This document shows, in pieces, positions 47,292-58,800 of a DNA stretch of 64,000 nucleotides. Origin of the DNA: Allodiplogaster sudhausi (lineage: Eukaryota > Nematoda > Chromadorea > Rhabditida > Diplogasteridae); NCBI GenBank assembly GCA_945643635.1, contig CALZFC010000104.1, forward strand, positions 92,001 through 156,000. The letters run 5' to 3'. The translations under genes were made by a program, and so were the position numbers. The number at the start of each line of letters is the position of its first letter. Position 1 is the first letter of the stretch. The notes under the pieces were generated by a model, which was not told the origin of the DNA, did not search any database, and worked only from the letters and a program-made list of their open reading frames with translations.

Positions 47292-48596
47292 CCAAACAAA
47301 AAAATGATTTGGCATTGGTCCAAGAAAATGTGAATTCTTGTCGTCCTGTATACTTTTCTCTCCATAATTCTAGCCGCTATAGCTATTTTATACATACATG
47401 CATTTGCACAAGCAGAAACGCTTTTATACCCCTTTACATGTAAAAAAAATAAGTGCAAGTTCTCGAAAATAATATGTTCAACGGGTATTTACAGGAGAGG
47501 CCCTTTGATGTTCGGTTTTTGTAAAGGTCATTGAACACAGTCGAGAGGAATTTTTTTTTTCAATTTACTGGCCGATTGCGTTTACCAAAAAGTGAAACGT
47601 TTCTACGGGTTGCTCAGGGCCAGGGAAGTCGCTAGCAGTTTTTCTATAACATTTTGCTGAATGCTGAAACGGTTTTGTTCCATGTTTCTTGTGAATATTT
47701 CTCCAATTTTTTTCAATCCTCTCATATGATAGTATTCAATTTTCTTGCCTATTTTTAATTGCGTTGTTTTATTTCGTCAATAATTACGATCTTGTGACTA
47801 CTGTATATTATGCTATTTCTTCTCCTCATATTATTACACACATTCCTCCTCGCTCACTGCTTCAAAAGCTGCAAATAAATTTTTCCCTGTCGTAAAGCTT
47901 TTGCTACTTTTTAAATCTAATTTATAAATGCTAAGTAATTGTCTTGTTACTTGTCACGTTCTTCGGCATTCTGCTCCTCTCTGTCATGGCAACGGAAGAT
48001 CTCCCCTTAAAGGCTTCCCTCGATAAACAATATATGAGATGCACCCCTGAGGGACAAGACAGGACACGGAAGGTGTGCTAATTGGTGGTTTGCTTCGCCT
48101 GACATGAGCACTAGAATACATTCTCTGGCTAACATGGGCATAAGCGAGCAGTATGAAGGAGGACTATTTGAGATCTGTGAGAGAGTAGAGATGAAACGTC
48201 AACGAAAGATACAAAGAAATTGCCCTCTCAAATATGCAAGGACACGAGTAAAAAGCAGAAATCTCGGTAAAATGAGGAACGAAGGCTAGAACAGAGCAGT
48301 TCATTTGCGTTGCATGGATGGAGAGGATGAGAGAGTGAGAAAGTAGGAGAAAGAGTAAGAGAGAGGAGAGTGAGAGACAGAGAGAGAGAGAGAAAGAAAG
48401 ACCGAGAATCGAGAGCACCGGTGGATGTGGACGGTAGCTGTTCGCTATCCATAATTTAGTTGTTGACTCCACCCGGAAGGACAACGTGAATTGGTGCGCA
48501 GTTGGGCAGAGAGACCATACTTCGAGAGGGAGAGAGAGACAGAGACAGAGAGAGAAAGAGAGGGAGAGGGAGAGAAAGTGGGAGGGAGAGATTGAG

Positions 48597-48639
<43 letters not shown>

Positions 48640-48987
48640 GAGATGTGGCGACATGAAAGCAGAAGTAAGCCCAAGCAGGGATTTCTGCTGACAAGAATGA
48701 TCAAGAGATCTTTACGCATACGTTGCATGTATAATTATTTAGCCTTATGGCGTGCCAGAAGTGACGATTCAGTGGTGACGTTCACATCAAAAGAAAGGAA
48801 GGAAGCAAAATGAGAGCGTGAGGGGTGAAAGAGGGGGGGGGGGTCGAAATAGAAGAAATGTTCAGGCTACAAAAATGTCATAGGAAATTATATGAGTATG
48901 TGAGTCATGTACTCTCTTTTATAAGTATCAAACAAATTCTTCTGTATCGTCTAGGCAGGTATCCCTTACATTCATTCAAAACAGCAT

Positions 48988-49042
<55 letters not shown>

Positions 49043-50099
49043 TCGTTGTCAAGTGTGGTAAAGAACAACGACAAAGAAGAGATGTAAGCTCAAGGAGGAT
49101 TTGTTCAGATCGAGGTCGGTCATTTGAATATTGGGAAGCTCTCGCTTTGTTCGCGGCTATTAGCATGGATATCATCCGACCGGCCAGCTTGTCCTCCAGC
49201 ATACGCGGCCACTTTTTGGGAAGAAGCAGGTGGGAGAGAGAGAGAGAGGGAGAGAGAGAGAGAGAGAGAGAGCCAGAGAATGAGAGAGAGAGGGGGAAAG
49301 AAAGAGAGAGAACGAGGGAGAGATAATCCGCAGATATCCATTGAGACCGAGATACCGCCATCACCTGTCAAGGCTTTTCTTGGACCAACGTCTAACAAAA
49401 AGTCTGCCGCATGCTAATAGAGAAAGGGGATGCTTACAACACAGACTATCCGCATGATTGTTTTTTTTATTGAAAAGTCATAGCATGATATGAAGACTGG
49501 CATATGTCTGTTTAATAACAACATTTCATTTGGCAATAACGGGTACCTCGATCTCAAAACTCGGATACAAGGATGACAACCTCGAAAAGAAGAATAAAAA
49601 AAACAGAGTATACGATAAGGAAGATTTGAAGAGCATTTGCAGAGCACTCATTTTCGGTGTGTATCGAATACTGTAGTACGCGATTACGCGTTCCGAATAA
49701 TTTAACTTGCGAACAAAAGTAACTGTAGCAGTGGTCGTTTTCACGGTACCGGTTGTCATCATTTTCAGGAATTTCATTCAAATCATCTTCTCTTTGCTCA
49801 TCCGGGAGTCTCGGGGTTTACTCGTCGTTTTCAACTTTGTTGGAATGAGAATGAAGCGTTATTTATTTGCATTCGGCTACTGAAAAATGCTTGATTCATG
49901 TTTGAACTTTGTTTTCTTGCCCCGGCCACTCCCTTTTCCTTATCCCATTTGACTTTATTTTCATTTTTTGAATGACAACTATTTCCTGCAGTTCTTGTTG
50001 TCATTCCTCATCTTGACTGATCGTGAGCTAATCGCAAGGAATATTTTTTGACAGCTGTCTTTTTTAAATCTCAACTCCGATTCTAGACTCGAACTAGTG
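47292..50099. other. Intergenic between the LRR gene and the proteasome gene
   Basis: No gene recognised. GA arrays lie at 48340-48400, 48520-48640, 48990-49045 and 49225-49320, and a G homopolymer at 48833-48842. 49430-50000 is plain AT-rich sequence that probably holds the promoter of the proteasome gene; no core element can be called with confidence. Confidence 0.5.
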
Positions 50100-51331
50100 A
50101 TGTGGGGTCTGAGCTTCAACGGCACGCGTGGAATGGATGAGGACGAGATGGAAGATGGCTGCATGGCTGCCGCGCTCCACGAGCCCGTGCCCTCCAGCGA
50201 GTTCGCATTTGCGCAGCCACCCCTCGGCGTTCCTGTCAGCCGCATCATTTTTTTATATTTTTTTTGAGACACTTAAGAAGTTTTTTTGCTCGGAAATACA
50301 ACCACACTTATCACTGATCACTCTTCTGCAGGCCAAAGAGTTCGTGAACACGCACTTCGGCCCCGGCTCCGCCGCCCGCTCTCTCCAGTTCCGCAAGGTT
50401 CTTTACTTGCCTCTGTCTAGCGAGTCATATATGGAAGCAAGTATTCCGAGGAGTTTCAAGAAGAGCAAAACCGTTTGATATTACTTGCCTGTGTGCAATA
50501 AAGTCGTGCGGATTAAGCAAGGGATGTCTTACAGGGAACAACGACGCTTGCCTTCGTGTACGAGCCGGCGACTCCGGCCGACAAGGGAGGCATCATCATT
50601 TCGGTGGACTCGCGTGCCAGCGCAGGAGAATACATCAGTACGGGAGATCTGCTCTTTCTCTCTATCTCTAAACAATGAATTTAAACAGAACCAGTAAAAT
50701 CACAGCTTACCTAGCCTGGGAAAGCCTAGGTTTCAAGCTTTTGAAAAGTTGCCAATTCTACAAGCAGTTCTGCAGAATTGTACATTTTCCCGGTATCTAA
50801 CACAATGCGGACAGCTTCTCCTCGCATTTTTTTTTTAATCTTATTGGTTTGGTTCTGTCATTCGTTCTTTTCTCAAGCCTTCTTATCCACGTCGCGCATA
50901 TCTATCTGATGTTACAGCTCTCATTTTATTCGAGAACTTTGATTAGCTTCTCCTTCGGTGCTGTGCAGCATTCATATTTTGAGGTTCGAAGTCGGTGATG
51001 AAGATCCTGGATGTGGGTGACCGCATGGTGTCCACTATGGCGGGTGGAGCTGCGGACTGCCAATTCTGGTGTCGCATGGTCGCCAAGTACTGCAAGTACG
51101 GTCACACTATTATTAGACTAATAGACGAGAGTGTTTGAAAGGGACAATATGTATGTTTCTTGGCTGGGATTCTGTCAGCTGTTTGCAAGGGCTTTGAATC
51201 CATAGATTTCTTGCTGATCCTTTTCAGCTTGTTCGAGCTTCGTGAGAAGACGGACATTACCGTGAGCGCCACCAGCAAGTACTTTGCCAATGTTCTCTAC
51301 GGATACAAGAACCAAGGCCTCTCTGTTGTCA

Positions 51332-51370
<39 letters not shown>

Positions 51371-52411
51371 TTTTCTCTTTTGCTTTTCAATTCGACGTTC
51401 CAAGTAGTCAGGATGAAAGAATGATGCGTTGAGGGTTCGATGGTGTGCGGCTACGACAAGCGCGGCCCGCAGATCTTCATGGTCAACTCGGAGGGAGACC
51501 GCACGCAGCTGCGAGTCTGCTCGGTCTGAAGAGAATCCTCTTAAGGATTAAAAGCTCATTCATCCCCCCCCCTCCCTCCAGTCAATCCCCACTCAATTTC
51601 AAAGCATTTAAAGACGAACGAACCCGAGAATTATCAGTTATCAGTACCCAACTGATACTGCAATAAAAAAAGCTTTGTTGCACTTGGCGGTAGTCTACCT
51701 TGTCAAAAAGGCAACTCGTGATTTGCAATGTTTGCAATGATGAATCATGTTTCAGGTGGGCTCTGGCTCGCTGAACGCGTACGGTATCCTGGACACTTAC
51801 TACAAACCGGTCATGACTGACGAGGAGGCGCGCAAGCTGGGCAGGTTAAGAAGTGGCAAAGATTAAATGATTTCCGAATAGTTTATAGGTAACTTCTGTT
51901 GGCTTCTTTAGTACTTCTGTTGAATACAATGAAATTAATTTTCCATCTTAAATTAGATGATTCTTAAATTTAATGATCACGGAAACCAAATAAAGGAGAG
52001 AATAACGTTATAGGCGAGCCATAATGCACGCGACTTTCCGCGACGCAGGCTCCGGCGGTGTTTGTAACAGTAAGTTTTGATTTTATACCGTATTTTAATG
52101 GCTTGGGTATACTGTATTTCGAAAGCATATCCCAGGAAAGGTGCATGCCAACTAAATTGTAGTCTTTAAAATCATCCTGAATATTGGTTAGTTTAGAGTT
52201 GAACTTCGATTTAAGCGATTAGTTGTTTTTCTGCCAATATATGCTGGCATTGATAATTAGCTATGATTAGAAGTGAATGATATCGGTTGCAGTGGTGCAT
52301 ATCACGCCGACTGAGAAGATCCGCCTTCCCGCTCTGGATGTCTCCAAGCTCTACTACGAATTCATCGCGGAGACCGGCCGAGATGTCACATACGAACCCC
52401 GCGATGACTAG
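50100..52411 (+). CDS. pbs-5: 20S proteasome subunit beta type-5 (chymotrypsin-like catalytic subunit)
   Basis: Nine exons, all GT-AG and in phase: 50100-50234, 50332-50397, 50535-50637, 50984-51095, 51228-51327, 51434-51523, 51756-51844, 52014-52069 and 52293-52411; 289 residues. The propeptide starts MWGLSFNGTRGM and ends before GTTTLAF, so the catalytic Thr is residue 69. VDSRASAGEY carries the Asp17 region, VMKILDVGDRMVSTMAGGAA the Lys33 region and following strand, and VGSGSLNAYGILD the conserved core near the active site. The insertion YEPATPADKG after the first strand and the tail RDVTYEP match nematode PBS-5 as I know it. The subunit sits in the inner beta ring of the 20S core and cuts after hydrophobic residues; autolysis before Thr activates it. 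The ATG follows a splice acceptor (TTCTAG at 50080-50085), a possible SL site. No defect seen. Confidence 0.96.
51328..51433 (+). repeat. CT microsatellite filling an intron of pbs-5
   Basis: The 106 bp intron 51328-51433 opens with GTCAGTTT and a (CT)n run to about 51366. It ends in GCGTTGAG, an unusually weak acceptor with no polypyrimidine tract, but the frame across it (GLSV|GSMVCGYD) is exactly that of the family. Confidence 0.8.
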
Positions 52412-52638
52412 AGTGAGAATCAAGGCATTTCATATATCCGGCCATCCTCCGGCTATCTATCTTGTTGTGGAAACACAGAAATGTCTCGTTGTTCTAAGTT
52501 ATTGTCCCATATTGTATTTGATGTATCACTTTTGATAAATGAGTATAACCGGTATGGCAGTTGACTTGCCACTTCGACCTAGACATCAGTTACATTCTGA
52601 AGGAGTATATTGTGACGAATGATGAGACAATCATCTAT
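52412..52638. other. 3' flank of pbs-5
   Basis: Ordinary AT-rich sequence up to the TTAA that starts the palindromic element. No gene. Confidence 0.5.
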
Positions 52639-55262
52639 TTAAGCGAGCCTCTCCGTATGCCTCCAGTAGGGCCTGCCCCAGATCCAGATGTTGGATTTCG
52701 AGAGCGAAAACGTTGTCGGACATGGCACTGGGCCCCAGTAACAAGATAAGACGGCAAAAAATTTTTTTTCAAAAAATATACGTGAATAGTTAAATGTATG
52801 GATAATTTGTGATTTGATGTATCTCGCTTCAAAATCAATATTTTTAAATTTTCTTTTTTTATTGGCATCTCCGTTGAATTCTAAACGAAAACTCTGTTGA
52901 TGTATTTGATCAAATATTATATTTTCATATCGAAAAATAATTTTTAATATTTCAATTTGACCGTTGAATACCTTATACTCAAAACGTTTTGGGTACTATA
53001 TCTCAAATTGTAGAGCGTTAAAAACTGTATAACATATCTTGTTTTCGTTTCATGTATCCTTCCCTAGGGGGGTTAAAAATAGTCTCAAATAAGGGTTCCT
53101 CGGCGACATCGGATTCAAGGAATGCGTGAAAAAGGTTAAATAATTGTTATAGCATAAAGTGAACCACTTCATTCAATTCAGCGCGTTTTTCTTGTCAGAA
53201 AAGTTATATATCAAAATTCACTAAACTATCGTTTTCCACGAAAAAAACTCATTTTTCGGTTTTGCTACCATGGACAGAAAATTTCCTAAAATTATTCGAA
53301 TCGTTATATGTTCGACAGATTCAAAGACTACAGAAGGTGAATAGTACTATTTTGTACGCGACAAAATTCTCTACAAAATACCTCATTTACATCTGGATAG
53401 GACGTCCCTACCAATGACTGTATCGATTTTCCCATGGCGGTCGCGTCAAAACTGACAGATCAGCATTTTACAACTTTTCGTGCAATCTTAATGTTTCCTA
53501 CTCATCCAATACACCATTCTGCTCTCTTAAAGGATGACCTATCAACCGATAGCTATTCTTGCGCTCTATCGAAATAAATATATCCGCCAAACAGTGTAAT
53601 TTGACGGTAAGGTCAAATAAGTGGTCAGAATATTCGAACCCAAAAAAGTAGATCAAAAATGCTATTCATCATAACGTAATGTATGGGAAAGTTGTTCGTC
53701 TGAGCGAAAGGTATATAATGGCATATAACTTGTGGGGATAAGTTCAATCCGCGAGACATAACAGCCGCGGTAATGTATCACCAACAAATTTACTTTTCAA
53801 AGGACTTCAGGGCACTTTTTCGGTACTCCTGCCGAATAGATAATAGTGACTGATAAAGAATGTCCTCTCTATTAATAAGAGTACCGAAAAAAGTGCCCTG
53901 GAGTCCATTGAAAAGTCATTTTTTTGGGGGGACATTTACGCGGCTTTTGTTGCTCGCGAATTGAACTTATCCCCACATGTTATATGCCATTCTATAGCTT
54001 TCGCTCAGACGAACAACTTTCCCATACATCACGTTATGATGAATACCTTTTTTAATCTACTTTTTTGGGTTCGAATATTTTGGCCACTTCTTTGACCTTA
54101 CCATCATTTTACATTTTTTGGCGTATATTATTATGTCGATAGAGCGCAAAAATTGCTATCGATTGATAGTTCAAACTTTAAAATTGGTTCAAGCAGTCTC
54201 GAGAAATGAATTTTATAACGTCATTTTAGCCAATTGGTTGTGCTCGTCGAAGGTCATGGATCGCAGGTTCGAAGCCGCGCGCGTGCAAACCGTTTTGCAG
54301 GCTTTTACCACGGGAAATCTGCAAAATAAACATCGGTTCTGACCTCAGGATGCTTCGTGGAGCAGAATGGTGTATTTTATGAGTAGGAAACATTAAGATT
54401 GGACGAAAAGTTGTAAAATGCTGATCTGTCAGTTTTGATGCGACCGCCATGGGAAAATCGTTACAGTCATTGGTAGGGACGTCCTATCCAGATGTAAATG
54501 AGGTATTTTGTAGAGAATTTTGTCGCGTACAAAATAGTAATATTCACCTTCTGTAGTCTTTGAATCTGTCGAACATATAACGATTCGAATAGTTTTAGGT
54601 CATTTTCTGTCCATGGTAGCAAAATCGAAAAATGAGTTTTTTCGTGGAAAACGATAGTTTAGTGAATTTTGATATATAACTTTTCTGACAAGAAAAACGC
54701 GCTGAATTGAATTAAGTGGTTCACTTTATGCTAAAACAATTATTTAACCTTTTTTCACGCATTCCTTGAATCCGATGTCGCCGAGGTACCCTTATTTGAG
54801 ACTATTTTTAACCCCCCTAGGGAAGGATACATGAAACGAAAAGAAGATATGTTATACAGTTTTTAACGCTCTACAATTTGAGATATAGTACCCAAAACGT
54901 TTTGAGTATAAGGTATTCAACGGTCAAATTGAAATATTTAAAATTATTTTTCGTTATGAAAATATAATATTTGATCAAATACATCAACAGCGTTTTCGTT
55001 TAGAATTCAACGGAGATGCCAACAAAAAAAAAGAAAATTGAAAAATATTGATGTTAAAGAAATTTATGGCGAATTATACTTTTTCTTTACTTTTGAATGC
55101 CTAGACAAGGAAAATTTTTTTATAACAAAATTGATCTACTAATGTTCTTTACAGTGCGTATGAGTAGCCCTAATAAAATTTTGGATAACTGAATCGGAAA
55201 ATTTTGCGCCGGGGCAGGCCCCCATTGAGGGCTGCTTGATCCTTACAGAGAGGCTCTCTTAA
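52639..55262. mobile_element. TTAA-bounded palindromic (foldback) element 1, 2.6 kb
   Basis: TTAA at 52639-52642 and 55259-55262 flank inverted ends, GCGAGCCTCTCCGTA on the left and the complement of GAGAGCCTCTCTGTA on the right. From these ends inward the sequence is a nearly perfect inverted repeat: left arm about 52639-53827, right arm about 53882-55262, loop about 55 bases. The right arm is about 190 bases longer because of the insertion at about 54178-54360. No long open frame, so it is non-autonomous. TTAA target duplication is the hallmark of the piggyBac superfamily; assignment on that basis only. If transcribed it would form kilobase-scale dsRNA. Confidence 0.85.
54178..54360 (+). 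repeat. tRNA-like SINE insertion inside the right arm of element 1
   Basis: This segment is absent from the left arm. It has a perfect A-box TAGCCAATTGG (54227-54237) and a perfect B-box GGTTCGAAGCC (54266-54276), 39 bases start to start. The 3' part (CCGCGCGCG..TTTTGC..AAATCTGCAAAAT) faintly resembles the SINE-like copies near 1.1 and 1.7 kb. In the left arm the matching site reads CTTTAA then GAGAGCAGAATGG, so the insertion lies at a TTAA-GA. Confidence 0.55.
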
Positions 55263-55401
55263 CTGTACGGAAGCGAATGGGGACTTTGAAAGTTCATTTT
55301 GTTTACGCTACGATTACGACAACCAAAATAACAGTTGTTCTAGTCATTAAGAACTGAGGATACTTGGTTTTGTGTACTGTTTCCTGCTGGTTTGTGTTTA
55401 G

Positions 55402-55782
55402 ATGAGCTTATTGAAAGAGCTAGAAGAGCTGAATAAGCCCGTCGCGGCGTTGCCCGACCTTGAAGACTATGACTTTATCGACAGTAAGTTATTCTTCACT
55501 TCTTGATCCGTATACTTTGAGATTGGCGTGTTTATCGTTGATTTGATGGAGGAATATCAGTAGCTAAAGATATCTAAAGCCGTTTAATAAATCAATCCTT
55601 TGCAGATAAGAAGCTAGTGAAAAAGCTAAAGAAGCAGAAGAAGGATGTCTACGATGACTCGGAGGAGGAGAGAGAAATGGAAGAAGAAGAAAGCACCAGC
55701 AGGAGGAGAATCGTCGGCAACGCATTGGAACTTGAAGGAACTAGGTACAGGACTGTTTCTTTCCTTCTTTCTTTCGCTCTCC

Positions 55783-55814
<32 letters not shown>

Positions 55815-58800
55815 TTCTCCCTCCTTGTCTCCCTCTCTCTCTCTAGTTCTATTTCGCTCTTTCTTCATCTTTTTCATTCTCTTCCTTTCTCCTCGTTCGT
55901 GGCACTCTCTTTGTCTTTGTCCCTTTGTGCAGTCTTCCTTCCTTAATCAATGCTTGGAGCCTAAAAATGGTCTTGGTTGGCCCTCATAGCCAGGTGCAAT
56001 ACTAGAATAATGGGTTGGAAAAAAAGTAATTGTAAACTGAAAATTTCGTCGGAAACGATGGCTGTAGAAACGGAACTTTATGCACAGCTTCTCGCTACGT
56101 AACTTGCCTATTCCTTGCAGATACGAAGGCGAGTCCGTCTCTCGCCATGCTCTGTTTGGTGAAACCAGTGAAATGACGAGGCTTACGATGAAACGGAAGA
56201 AGAAGAAGGATGTGGAATGGGAAGAGGAGGAGGACGAAGAAGAGTTATCTCATGAAGGTTTGCACTTTCTTTTATGATGTTACAATTTAAAAAATTTCTA
56301 CTGTTGGTTAATATCTGACTATATAAAGACCTTGGACATTAAATTCTATTTAAAGACTTTGGACATTAAATTATGTATCTAGAAAAAGGTAAACTAGAAA
56401 TGATGCTTATTGGGTACTCTTTCAGGCTCTGAAGAAGATGAAGGAGAGATGGATAGCGAGGAAGACGAAGAAGATGGAGATGAGGAGGAAAGTGGAGAAG
56501 AGGATAGGGAGAGCGGAGAAGAGATGGAAGGAGATGAAAAGGAAGAGAAGAAAGAGAAGGTTGGAGAGTGAAAGGGAACCACAAATTGTTCGTTATTTTT
56601 TACTCTTTTACTGCTTTTTCTTTTCGGTTTTTGAAAAGAAAATTTAAACTAAAATGCCGCCTTTGCTTTAGATAAACATGAAGGACATCATGAAGCCGAT
56701 CAGCCAGGATGACGAGGCCAAGAAAGGTTCGCTTTTTTCTACATGGAAAAAATATCTATATATCGACCATTTGTGAAACTAGGTTTCCGACGCTTATCAT
56801 TTCCGTTGCAGGAGAAAGCGTACGGAAACAGCTGGCCATCTCAGAGCAGGTCATTCTTCATCACCTTATTGTCTTCTTCTAGCTTCCTCTGTATCCTCCT
56901 CTTCCTTGATCTTTGTTCACCTACTACTACTCTTCTGTCTCATCCCTTCCCTCTCTCTTTCACCTTCTCTCGCTCTCTCACTCTCTCTCTCTCTCCCTCT
57001 CTACCTCTTTCAGGTGCTTCTGCTGACAATCAAGCAACACGGTTCGATGCGCGCCTTCAACCAATTGCCTCGCGGAGCCCTCGCAAGAAGTCTGGTGAAA
57101 GCGGCGGATGAGAAGACTCGGAAGAATCTGAAGGAAGGTCAGGAAGAGCAGAGACTCATTCTGGAGGGTTCAATTGTATTGAATATTCTTTGGTGCATGC
57201 AACATTTACAGCAAAATGAACAATGCATTTTAGCCGTTTACAGCAAAATGAACAATGCATTTTATTATTATTATTGAACTTGCAATCAATTGAAAAGAGC
57301 ATAACTTGGAGACTCTTTTATCGGTGGTATTCAATGTATGCTTTTGTTCATTCATTACATATTTTTACTTTTCCTTTGATTTCCTGCTTGCATCTTTTAT
57401 TGCTGAACTTATTTTATTGATCAATATCAGTTTAAGAGGGACGTATACTGTATCTGACAGACTACGGTAATTGTAGCGAAAGAGAATGCGCATGCTCTCG
57501 TTGCTGTTCTCATGGAAGCGGAACGACTTCTTCTGGCTGGAAGTGCACAAACAACAAAGGAGAAGCTGAAGAAGGCGCAGAAGGAAGACGGGGACGGGCA
57601 AGGTCTATCTTTTAGGATTCGTCCTCTCTTTTTTCAATCAAAAATTGCATTTACTTGGTTCTCTTCGCAGAAACAAGTTAAGCATTTTAACGAGTGATCA
57701 TTTAAGCAAATAGATTCATAACAAGTATGATTGATTGTTTTATGACTAGGCAATGATCATTTCAGTAGATTCTGACGACGAGGAAATAGAGTCGTCTGAA
57801 GATGAGGACGAAACGAAGGGAAAGAAGAATGGAAAAGGAGAAGAGAAGAAAGGAAAGAGGAAAGGAAAAGAAGGAAAAGACGAAGCAGAGGATGGAGATG
57901 GAAGTGACGATGAAAGCATTCCGGACTACAATGTTGAAGCGTCAGTCAGTTTATTTCTTTTGTTTTTCTCGTCAAGAAAATTGCAGTAATCTATTGAAGA
58001 GACAATAGTTTCATTGAATCGGTGTAAGCTATCTTGTTTGTGGTGACGAGGCACATTTGTTTTTGGTTAGAGAGGAAACGTTTCTTGCAATTTGATAGAT
58101 GATTGAGTAGTTCGAAACATATTAGGTGAATGAATTTACGAAATTGATTGATTGAATAACTTATTATTTAGCTCTGATGACGATGAGAGTGGGAATGAAG
58201 ACGGGGATGCCAAGAAGAGACCAAGGAAGCAAGAGACTCTCAAGTCACTAGAAAAACAAGTCGCGGAAAGCGAGAAGAACTTTGAGCACTTCCGGCGAGT
58301 TATTCGTATCTCCTTAACGTTATTTCTTTTCCATTGCTCCGTTTGCTGGAATAAGGAGATGCTACTTATCCATTAATATCAACTGATTATAAGTTGTTGC
58401 ATTTGTTCAGCGACTCGACGCTTTCGAAATGGGACGAGCGAACTCGGCTTGTCCAGCCAGGAAGTCGCAAAGGCTCTTCCAAGGACTTCTCCGCTTTCGA
58501 TGGCGATGTACTTAGTCAGATTAACAAGGTTGCTCTTCTTTTAAAAGGAGTATTGAAATGGCGTTAATTGTTATTGTGCAACAAGTTAAGATTATTTTGA
58601 TTAAGACAAACTAGAGATTTGTGCAGAGAGTTGTATAAGAAAAAAAAGAAATTAAATAAATCACTAGATATTTGTAGATTCTCTCCGACAAACGGCGGCT
58701 CATCTCGCGCACCCAAGTGAAGAGATCGGATGCAGAGAGGATTGGCGGAGATCCAGAAGTAAGTAAAAGGATGCACGGGGGCACTCTAAGGCCCTTGGGA

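Noticed and set aside
54118..54342. Plus frame of 74 codons in element 1
   Set aside because: It straddles the SINE-like insertion and an arm; no counterpart in the other arm.
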